A DNA stretch of 6,180 bases, from NCBI GenBank assembly GCA_021808985.1, contig JAKBAQ010000170.1:1-6180 (forward strand). The letters are read 5' to 3'. The DNA is from Pseudomonadota bacterium. GTDB taxonomy: Bacteria > Pseudomonadota > Alphaproteobacteria > Acetobacterales > Acetobacteraceae. The notes beneath the pieces are model-generated. The model ran no database searches, was not told the origin of the DNA, and saw only the letters and a list, made by a program, of their open reading frames with translations. A program made the position numbers and the translations under genes. Of the stretch, positions 1-4,825 are shown piece by piece. Numbering within the stretch: position 1 is the stretch's first letter; every line of letters begins with the position of its first letter.

Positions 1-534
1 AACCCCAAGCGCCGCCTCTATGGCCGCCAGAATCACCGGCGGCTCAGCCAGCCGCCCGGGGCCGAACTCGCCGCAGGCCATCGGCCCGTCATCGGGCGGC
101 ACCACCAGCACCCCGCGCGCCGCCAGCAGCGCCATGTTGGCCCGCGTCGCCGGATGCTCCCACATGCGCACATTCATTGCCGGGGCCACCAGCACCCGCT
201 TATCGGTGGCCAGCAGCACCGTGCTGGCCAGGTCCCCCGCCAGCCCGGCGGCCATTTTCGCCAGAATATCCGCGCTCGCCGGGGCCACCACCACCAGATC
301 CGCGGCGCGTGAAAGCTCGATATGCCCCATTTCGCTCTCATCGGTGAGCGAGAACAGATCAGAATAAACCTTGTTGCCCGAAAGTGCCTGCAACGATAGC
401 GGGGTGACGAACCTCGCCCCCGCCTCGCTCAGCACGCAGCGCACCTCATGCCCGGCCTTGCTCAGCAGCCGCACCAGCTCCAGCGCCTTGTACGCCGCGA
501 TGCCGCCGCTGACGACCAGCAGAATGCGCTTCAC
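1..534 (-). CDS. coaBC: Bifunctional phosphopantothenoylcysteine decarboxylase / phosphopantothenate-cysteine ligase, N-terminal part (runs off the left edge)
   Basis: CoaBC (Dfp) catalyses two cytosolic steps of coenzyme A synthesis: CTP-dependent joining of cysteine to 4'-phosphopantothenate, then FMN-dependent decarboxylation to 4'-phosphopantetheine. The 178 visible codons cover the N-terminal decarboxylase (CoaC) domain: the flavoprotein start SGGIAAYK (residues 9-16), the catalytic-type histidine H71 in GHIEL, the substrate-binding motif PAMNVRMW (118-125), and C154 in ACGEFGPGR, which matches the active-site cysteine loop of the family. The ligase (CoaB) half lies beyond the window. 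The start is GTG at 534-532, which gives the expected MKRILLVVSGG N-terminus; it overlaps the ubiE stop as GTGA, so translation is probably coupled to ubiE. An AGGG about 9 bases upstream, inside ubiE, may serve as ribosome binding site. The family assignment is firm; only the C-terminal completeness cannot be seen. Confidence 0.96.
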   Translation of the reverse strand, partial: MKRILLVVSGGIAAYKALELVRLLSKAGHEVRCVLSEAGARFVTPLSLQALSGNKVYSDLFSLTDESEMGHIELSRAADLVVVAPASADILAKMAAGLAGDLASTVLLATDKRVLVAPAMNVRMWEHPATRANMALLAARGVLVVPPDDGPMACGEFGPGRLAEPPVILAAIEAALGV

Positions 535-1280
535 AGCCGCCAGCCCTGATGGATGGCGGCAATCCCGCCGGAGAGGTTGCGATAGCTCACCCGCTCCAGC
601 CCGGCGGTTTCCATCATCGCCTTCAGCGTCTCCTGGTCAGGGAACATGCGGATGCTCTCGGCCAGATATTGGTAGCTGTGCGCGTCATTGGCGACGATCT
701 GGCCAATTTTCGGCAGCGCCTGGAACGACCAGGCATCATAGAGCTTCTCCAGCCCGGCGATCTGCAGCCTGGAGAATTCCAGCACCAGGAATTTGCCGCC
801 GGGTTTGAGCACGCGCCGCGCCTCGGCGATCACCTTGTCCTTGTTCGTGCAGTTGCGCAGGCCAAAGGCCATGGAAACCCGGTCCACCGCCGAATCGGGC
901 AGGGGAATCGCCTCGGCGTCGGTCACCAGAAAGCTGATATCCCGGAGCAGCCCGTTGGTGACGGCGCGCTCCCGCCCGACCGCGAGCATGGCGGCGTTGA
1001 TATCCGACAAAATCGCCGCCCCGCCGCCCTTTTTCAGCCAGCCGAAGGTGATATCGCCGGTGCCGCCCGCCAGATCGAGCAGGGTGCGGCCTGGGCGCGG
1101 GTCCAGCGCCTGGATGAATTCGCGCTTCCACAGCCGGTGCACGCCAAGCGACATCAGATCGTTCATGATGTCATATTTTCCGGCCACGGAATCGAAGACC
1201 TCACGCACCAGCTCACGCTTTTTCGCGCGCTCCACGGTGGTGAAGCCAAAATCGGCAGTCTCGGGGGTGTTACTTGTCAT
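531..1280 (-). CDS. ubiE: Ubiquinone/menaquinone biosynthesis C-methyltransferase UbiE
   Basis: UbiE uses S-adenosylmethionine to C-methylate the quinone ring in ubiquinone synthesis (and demethylmenaquinone where menaquinone is made), associated with the inner-membrane Ubi enzymes. The protein has 249 residues, the usual family length. Visible signatures are FGF near the N-terminus (11-13), KYDIMNDLMSLGVHRLWK (35-52), SAM-binding motif I LDLAGGTGD (68-76), the acidic residue D93 in LSDIN, DAEAIPLP (121-128), FGLRN (139-143), VLKPGG (158-162 region) and YLAESIRMFPDQ (205-216), all close to the E. coli protein. The ATG at 1280 is chosen because it gives this standard N-terminus; the same frame stays open upstream, but only as antisense to mutM. 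No good Shine-Dalgarno lies before it. The gene leads into coaBC by a 4-base overlap. The commonly adjacent ubiB is absent here. Confidence 0.97.
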   Translation of the reverse strand: MTSNTPETADFGFTTVERAKKRELVREVFDSVAGKYDIMNDLMSLGVHRLWKREFIQALDPRPGRTLLDLAGGTGDITFGWLKKGGGAAILSDINAAMLAVGRERAVTNGLLRDISFLVTDAEAIPLPDSAVDRVSMAFGLRNCTNKDKVIAEARRVLKPGGKFLVLEFSRLQIAGLEKLYDAWSFQALPKIGQIVANDAHSYQYLAESIRMFPDQETLKAMMETAGLERVSYRNLSGGIAAIHQGWRL

Positions 1281-1305
1281 GAACCTAGTATAGCCATGTT
1301 TACAA
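1281..1305. promoter_or_regulatory. 25-bp divergent gap between ubiE and mutM with overlapping -10-like boxes
   Basis: Only 25 bases separate the two start codons, so both promoters must use this gap and the first codons of the opposite gene. On the minus strand TATACT (1292-1287) is a good -10 match, and its expected transcription start falls at or next to the ubiE ATG, which would make a leaderless message. On the plus strand TAGTAT (1286-1291) occupies nearly the same bases and would leave mutM a leader of only about 7-9 bases. I find no good -35 hexamer at 16-19 bp for either and no Shine-Dalgarno before either ATG. The boxes are seen in the sequence; promoter activity is inferred. Confidence 0.4.
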
Positions 1306-2133
1306 ATGCCGGAACTCCCCGAAGTAGAAACCGTGATGCGCGGCCTGGACGCCAGGCTGACCGGCCATGTGATAACGCGCGCCAGCCTGCACCGGCCTGA
1401 CCTGCGCTGGCCGATACCGCCTGAGCTTCCCGCAACCCTGACCGGTGCGCGCGTGCTGGGCTTTCGCCGCCGGGGCAAGTTCATGCTCATGCGGCTGGAC
1501 CGGGGGGTCTCCGTGCTGATCCATCTTGGCATGTCCGGCCGGATGCTCTTTGACGCGCCGCCGGCCCGGCATGAGCATCTGACCCTGGAAATGGATGACG
1601 GCACGCGGCTCGGCTTTGTGGACCCGCGCCGCTTTGGCGCGCTGGACCTGGTCGCCACCAGCGCCGAGGACAGCCACAAGCTCCTCGCCAGCATGGGGCC
1701 GGAGCCGCTGGGCAACGCGTTCTCAGGCCCGGCGCTGGCGGCGGCGCTGAAGGGCAAGGCCACCACCATAAAGGCCGCGCTGCTGGACCAGGGCATCGTC
1801 GCCGGGATTGGGAATATCTATGCCAGCGAGGCCCTGTTCCGCGCCGGAATTTCACCGCGCCGGCTGGCGGGGAGCCTGAGCAAGCCGGCGGCGGAGCGGC
1901 TGGCGGCGGCGGTTAAGGATACGTTGCGCGAGGCGATCGCCGCCGGGGGCTCCAGCTTGCGGGATTATGTGCAGCCAAATGGTGAGCTGGGGTATTTCCA
2001 GCATGCCTGGAAGGTTTATGGCCGCGCCGGGGAGCCTTGCGAGCGCTGCCCGGGCCCGCCGGCATGCGCGGGGATAAGGCAGTTCACGCAGGCGGGGCGC
2101 AGCACGTTCTACTGCCCGAAAACCCAGAAATAA
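1306..2133 (+). CDS. mutM: Formamidopyrimidine-DNA glycosylase (8-oxoguanine repair)
   Basis: MutM/Fpg removes 8-oxoguanine and formamidopyrimidines from DNA and nicks the resulting abasic site by beta,delta-elimination. The 275-residue protein has the family's usual length. The start at 1306 is fixed by function: the N-terminus PELPEVET must begin directly after Met so that proline becomes the Schiff-base nucleophile, with Glu next to it. Further signatures are the conserved lysine K58 (RRRGKF), HLGMSGRM (73-80), FVDPRRFG (104-111), the helix-two-turn-helix segment around GIVAGIGNIYASEALF (163-178, N170) and the zinc-finger arginine R265 in QAGRSTFYC. The C-terminal zinc finger is atypical: C245, C248 and C270 are present, but the usual last cysteine is T273, while an extra cysteine lies at C254. 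No Shine-Dalgarno is visible. mutM is divergent from ubiE and is followed 15 bases later by a terminator. Confidence 0.97.
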   Translation: MPELPEVETVMRGLDARLTGHVITRASLHRPDLRWPIPPELPATLTGARVLGFRRRGKFMLMRLDRGVSVLIHLGMSGRMLFDAPPARHEHLTLEMDDGTRLGFVDPRRFGALDLVATSAEDSHKLLASMGPEPLGNAFSGPALAAALKGKATTIKAALLDQGIVAGIGNIYASEALFRAGISPRRLAGSLSKPAAERLAAAVKDTLREAIAAGGSSLRDYVQPNGELGYFQHAWKVYGRAGEPCERCPGPPACAGIRQFTQAGRSTFYCPKTQK

Positions 2134-2148
2134 GAGAAAGCTCCCCAA

Positions 2149-2165
2149 GGGTCTGGCCCTTTTTT
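2149..2165 (+). terminator. Intrinsic terminator for mutM
   Basis: Fifteen bases after the mutM stop, GGGT-CTG-GCCC forms a short stem with a 3-base loop (three G-C pairs and one wobble, plus a flanking A-U) and is followed directly by six Ts (2160-2165). This is the classic hairpin and U-tract layout, though the stem is short. The U tract lies within the arm of the larger 38-base palindrome, so the transcript could also fold into the long hairpin. Confidence 0.65.
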
Positions 2166-2167
2166 GC

Positions 2168-2184
2168 AAAAAAGGGCCAGGCCC
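2168..2184 (-). terminator. Intrinsic terminator for the diguanylate cyclase gene
   Basis: On the minus strand GGGC-CTG-GCCC (2184-2174) forms a stem of four G-C pairs with a 3-base loop, followed by six Ts (2173-2168). It lies 65 bases downstream of the diguanylate cyclase stop codon. It mirrors the mutM terminator across the GC centre at 2166-2167, so the two genes appear to share one back-to-back terminator. Confidence 0.65.
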
Positions 2185-2249
2185 TAAAAAACTTTTGAGA
2201 ATTATCCTTAATGTTTTTGCAGAGACGGTTAAAACAATCTCTAAGACCA

Positions 2250-3347
2250 CTAGCCAGCGGCGCGGAATTTTTCCAAATTGCCGACAACCACCTTGTTCCG
2301 CCCGCTGGCCTTGGCGCGGTAGAGGCCATTGTCAGCGGTTTGCACCAGGGCCTTCACGCCGGCCTCCAGATCCAGCCGCGCCACGCCGATGCTGATGGTG
2401 AATTTGCGGTGCGGGAACTCCGAATTCGCCACCAGCGCGCGGACGCGCTCGGCGACCGAGATCGCGTCTGATAAATCAGTGGCGGGGAGCACGATGGCGA
2501 ATTCCTCGCCGCCGTAGCGGGCCAGAAAATCATAGGGGCGCAGGCTGGCCAGCAGCACCCGCGCGACGGACTGCAAGGCGGAATCGCCCGCGAGATGGCC
2601 GAATGTATCATTATATTGCTTGAACAGATCGATATCGACCATCAGCAGCGAGAGCGGCGCGCCGGTGCGGCGCGCGCGAGAGGCTTCCTCGTTCAGCTTC
2701 TGGTCATAGGCGCGGCGGTTGGGGATGCCGGTGAGGGCGTCGGTGATGCTCTGCTGGCCGAGCCGGGCGTTGGCGGCGGAGAGGCCGATGACGGTGCGGC
2801 GCATGTCAAGCAGTTCCATCACCTGGCGGGCCAGGGTTTCCAATGCGCTGGCCTGCTCGGGCGAGAGGGTGCGGCTGCGCTTGTCCAGCACGCTCAAGGA
2901 GCCGAGCACGGCGCCGGTGTGGGAGATGAGCGGCACAGCCGCGTAAAACCGCAATTTCGCGGTGGCGGGGGTTTGCGCGGCGGCGGCGAAGCGAGGTTCC
3001 TGCTGCATGTCCGCCACGGTGATGATGGGGTCTGGCTGGGTGATGGGGAGATCGCAGAAGGGGTGGTTGCGGGGCAGGAGGCGGGTTTTTTCGGCGAAGG
3101 CGGCGCTGCTGAAGCGCGCCTTGATCCATTGGCGGTCACGGTCAAAAAAAGAGATCAGCGCGGTCTGCGCGCCGCAGATGAAGGCCGCGAGGCGGGCGAT
3201 GTCGTCATAGGATTTTTCATCCTCGCTATCGAGAATTTCATAGGCTTCGAGCGCTTGCAGGCGGATGGATTCAGCATCGTCCAGAACAAGGGCGCTGTGC
3301 GGCGCGCTTAGTTCCGCTGGACGGAGCAATGTGAGAATTTCGTTCAC
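2250..3347 (-). CDS. GAF-GGDEF diguanylate cyclase, probably soluble
   Basis: The protein (365 residues) should make cyclic di-GMP from two GTP, a second messenger controlling motility, attachment and exopolysaccharide. An N-terminal GAF-type sensory domain spans about residues 28-182 (RLQALEAYEILD, ALISFFDRDRQWIKARF, FYAAVPLISHTGAVLGSLSVLD). A short linker leads to a GGDEF domain beginning DALTGIPNRRAYD (203-215), with the metal-binding aspartate in MVDIDLFK (236-243), the signature GGEEF (279-283) and the late motif ISIGVA (318-323). The inhibitory I-site RxxD is intact as RPYD (270-273), five residues before GGEEF, so product feedback inhibition is expected. There is no signal peptide or membrane segment and no EAL domain. 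The GAF ligand cannot be read from sequence. The start is GTG at 3347, supported by AAAGG 8 bases upstream. It is separated by 105 bp from the upstream glycosyltransferase gene and probably has its own promoter. Confidence 0.93.
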   Translation of the reverse strand: MNEILTLLRPAELSAPHSALVLDDAESIRLQALEAYEILDSEDEKSYDDIARLAAFICGAQTALISFFDRDRQWIKARFSSAAFAEKTRLLPRNHPFCDLPITQPDPIITVADMQQEPRFAAAAQTPATAKLRFYAAVPLISHTGAVLGSLSVLDKRSRTLSPEQASALETLARQVMELLDMRRTVIGLSAANARLGQQSITDALTGIPNRRAYDQKLNEEASRARRTGAPLSLLMVDIDLFKQYNDTFGHLAGDSALQSVARVLLASLRPYDFLARYGGEEFAIVLPATDLSDAISVAERVRALVANSEFPHRKFTISIGVARLDLEAGVKALVQTADNGLYRAKASGRNKVVVGNLEKFRAAG

Positions 3348-3355
3348 GGCACTAA

Positions 3356-3360
3356 CCTTT
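3356..3360 (-). promoter_or_regulatory. Ribosome binding site of the diguanylate cyclase gene
   Basis: AAAGG on the minus strand lies 8 bases before the GTG at 3347-3345. It supports that GTG as the true start in the absence of a nearby in-frame ATG. Confidence 0.6.
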
Positions 3361-3388
3361 CCGTTGGATGGCGGATGTTAGGCGGGAA

Positions 3389-3396
3389 ATGGTTAA
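3389..3396 (-). promoter_or_regulatory. Possible CtrA half-site TTAACCAT
   Basis: The minus-strand octamer TTAACCAT matches the half-site known for the alphaproteobacterial cell-cycle regulator CtrA. It lies at the expected transcription start of the diguanylate cyclase gene, where binding would more likely repress than activate. No second TTAA box at the canonical 7-base spacing is present, so this is a single-site match of modest weight. Confidence 0.25.
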
Positions 3397-3399
3397 CTA

Positions 3400-3429
3400 A
3401 TCGTAAAAAAGTGTGGCGGCTGTTGTTAA
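3400..3429 (-). promoter_or_regulatory. Candidate sigma70-type promoter of the diguanylate cyclase gene
   Basis: On the minus strand TTAACA (3429-3424, five of six matches to TTGACA) and TACGAT (3405-3400, four of six matches to TATAAT) are separated by 18 bases, inside the AT-rich 105-bp gap 3348-3452. Transcription would start near 3393, giving a leader of roughly 46 bases. I see no convincing terminator in this gap, so read-through from the upstream cluster is also possible. Confidence 0.4.
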
Positions 3430-3452
3430 TCTTAATGAAAGGGCCGGGGCGT

Positions 3453-4358
3453 TCAGTGGCTATCCTCGAAGAGCTTGATGTTCATGAAGCTGAGATCGGC
3501 GCTGGCGGGTGTTTTGCGCTGGTGGCGGATGAGCGCGGAGGCGAGCCGAGTGAAACGCAGGGCCTCGTGAAAATCCACGGTTTGCAGGTAATCACCCAGC
3601 CACGTGCACCAATCGATATAATTCCGTGCGCAGGCATTCAGCATTTTGCTGAAGAATAGCGCGGTTTGGTCCGTGCCGTGCCAGTTGCCGCTGACCATGG
3701 CCTCCAGATTTTCCGGCTTCGGGCCGTGCAGGTGCAGGATCGCGGCGTGGCGGCTGAAGGGCCAGTATGGTTTGTAGTTGAAGAGGGGGTCCAGCCGGTC
3801 CCACAGGCCGCGATAGGCTTCATTGAGGGCGAACTGGTCGTTATATCTGATGAAATTTCCTGAATTTATGCGAAAGCTGAGCTGCTCCTCCAGCGCCGGG
3901 TAGGTGGCGCGCATGGCGGGGACGTTGAGCAGCATGACGCCGGAATTGAAATAATTCCAGTTGTCGGGCAGCATTTCTGGCGCGGCGGCGAAAACTTTTG
4001 GCCGCAGCTTGGAGAGATCAAAGCCGCGCAGGAAGATGATGTCGCAATCAGTGTAGAGAACGAATTCATGTTCATGCTCCATGGCGGGAATTTCCAGCCG
4101 CAGCCAGTGGCCGAGGGAATGGGGCGTGAACGTGCCCGCCGCCTGGGCGCGGGTGAACATGCCGAGAAAACGGGGTTCGATGCTGAGCACGCGCACGCCG
4201 TGATGCTCCATCCAGGCGGTGAATTCGTTACGGGCGCCGTGATAGAGCAGTACCGGCTCCAGCCCGCCGATGGCGCGCGCGCTTAAGACCATCAGACGCG
4301 CCAGCGCGCCGGTGCCGCTCAGGCCGCCTGCTTCATCAATGGCGAAATACCAGCGCAT
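3453..4358 (-). CDS. Putative GT8-like (GT-A fold) glycosyltransferase
   Basis: The protein (301 residues from the ATG) probably transfers a sugar from a nucleotide-sugar donor; donor and acceptor are unknown. Features of family GT8 and related retaining GT-A enzymes are the metal-binding DxD as DCD in VLYTDCDIIF (residues about 100-109), the YFNSGVMLLNV stretch (136-146) typical of the region after DxD, NDQFALNE (173-180) and HLHGPKP (209-215), resembling the C-terminal H-x-x-G-x-x-K-P motif. No signal peptide or membrane helix is obvious, so a cytosolic enzyme acting on LPS, exopolysaccharide or another glycan precursor is plausible. I start it at ATG 4358, which overlaps the bcp stop by one base (TGATG); GTG at 4361 gives one extra residue and a 4-base overlap. 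No Shine-Dalgarno is visible, so translation is probably coupled to bcp. The fold assignment is fairly sure; the function is not. Confidence 0.85.
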   Translation of the reverse strand: MRWYFAIDEAGGLSGTGALARLMVLSARAIGGLEPVLLYHGARNEFTAWMEHHGVRVLSIEPRFLGMFTRAQAAGTFTPHSLGHWLRLEIPAMEHEHEFVLYTDCDIIFLRGFDLSKLRPKVFAAAPEMLPDNWNYFNSGVMLLNVPAMRATYPALEEQLSFRINSGNFIRYNDQFALNEAYRGLWDRLDPLFNYKPYWPFSRHAAILHLHGPKPENLEAMVSGNWHGTDQTALFFSKMLNACARNYIDWCTWLGDYLQTVDFHEALRFTRLASALIRHQRKTPASADLSFMNIKLFEDSH

Positions 4359-4825
4359 CACGCCAGGGCTTGCACCGCTTTCAAAACATCAGCGGCGTGG
4401 CCGGGGACTTTTACCTTCGGCCAGATGCGGGCGATTTTGCCCTTGGAGTCGACCAGGACGGTCGAACGCTCGATTCCCATATATTCGCGGCCGTACATGG
4501 ATTTTTTCACCCATGCGCCATAGGCGGCGATGGTGGTGGTTTGCGGGTCTGACGCCAGGGGGAAGGTGAGGCTGAATTTTTCGGCGAATTTGTCGATCGC
4601 CTTCAGGCTGTCCTTGGAGATGCCGATGACGGTGACGCCGGTTGCGCCAAGCTGGGGCAATGCCTCCTGGAAGGCGCAAGCCTCCTTGGTGCAGCCTGGC
4701 GTGTCGGCCCTGGGGTAGAAATACAGCACGAAGGGCTTGCCCTTGAGCCCGGCCAGGCTGACGGTGCGCCCGCCAGAGGCGGGGAGGGTGAAATCCGGCG
4801 CGGCATCGCCGATGGTGAGGCTCAT
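4358..4825 (-). CDS. bcp: Thioredoxin-dependent peroxiredoxin (BCP/PrxQ type)
   Basis: Bcp reduces hydrogen peroxide and organic hydroperoxides in the cytosol using thioredoxin. The 155-residue protein is of normal family length and complete. The thioredoxin-fold core includes APDFTLP (9-15), FVLYFYPRADTPGCTKEAC (32-50), with peroxidatic C45 and resolving C50 four residues apart, the spacing typical of the atypical 2-Cys PrxQ group. R120 in ERSTVLVD is the conserved active-site arginine, and PKVKVPGHAADVL (136-148) is the usual C-terminal region. The ATG at 4825 overlaps the glnE stop as ATGA, and AGGGAG lies 7 bases upstream inside glnE, so bcp is translated from its own site and probably also by coupling. 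The 3' end overlaps the start of the glycosyltransferase gene. Confidence 0.96.
   Translation of the reverse strand: MSLTIGDAAPDFTLPASGGRTVSLAGLKGKPFVLYFYPRADTPGCTKEACAFQEALPQLGATGVTVIGISKDSLKAIDKFAEKFSLTFPLASDPQTTTIAAYGAWVKKSMYGREYMGIERSTVLVDSKGKIARIWPKVKVPGHAADVLKAVQALA

Larger units (their letters stand above)
2148..2185. repeat. 38-bp palindrome in the convergent mutM/diguanylate cyclase gap
   Basis: A perfect 28-base inverted repeat occupies 2153-2180: the arm CTGGCCCTTTTTT, the self-complementary centre GC, then the complementary arm. It extends outward through AGGGT (2148-2152) and GCCCT (2181-2185), which pair with one T-G wobble, to a total of 38 bases. It is the main feature of the 116-bp intergenic gap 2134-2249. 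The rest of the gap is AT-rich with only a weak AGAGA/TCTCT inverted pair (2221-2225 and 2238-2242). Its role as a two-way terminator is given in the two terminator entries. It might also belong to a dispersed intergenic repeat family, which cannot be judged from one copy. Confidence 0.85.

Noticed and set aside
20..808. Plus-strand open frames opposite coaBC and the end of ubiE
   Set aside because: Low-complexity Ser/Ala/Arg translations, antisense to conserved enzymes.
549..1400. Long plus-strand open frame (283 codons) opposite ubiE
   Set aside because: Antisense to a clearly conserved gene, overlaps the mutM start and shows no recognisable domain; a by-product of high GC content.
1281..1796. 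In-frame upward extension of ubiE on the minus strand (open frame reaching 1796)
   Set aside because: The added stretch is antisense to mutM, has no UbiE homology and is arginine/proline/serine-rich as expected for a GC-rich shadow frame. The ATG at 1280 gives the family's normal length.
2221..2242. AGAGA/TCTCT inverted repeat downstream of the diguanylate cyclase as an additional terminator
   Set aside because: Five weak pairs with a 12-base loop and no T tract; the 38-bp palindrome nearby is a far better terminator.
2595..3311. Long plus-strand open frame (238 codons) opposite the diguanylate cyclase
   Set aside because: Glycine/alanine-rich composition with no motifs, fully antisense to a gene with intact GAF and GGDEF motifs.
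3375..3659. Plus-strand frame of 94 codons beginning in the gap upstream of the diguanylate cyclase
   Set aside because: Most of it is antisense to the C-terminus of the glycosyltransferase, with no recognisable domain; the ATG lies in the promoter-like AT-rich gap without a convincing ribosome binding site.
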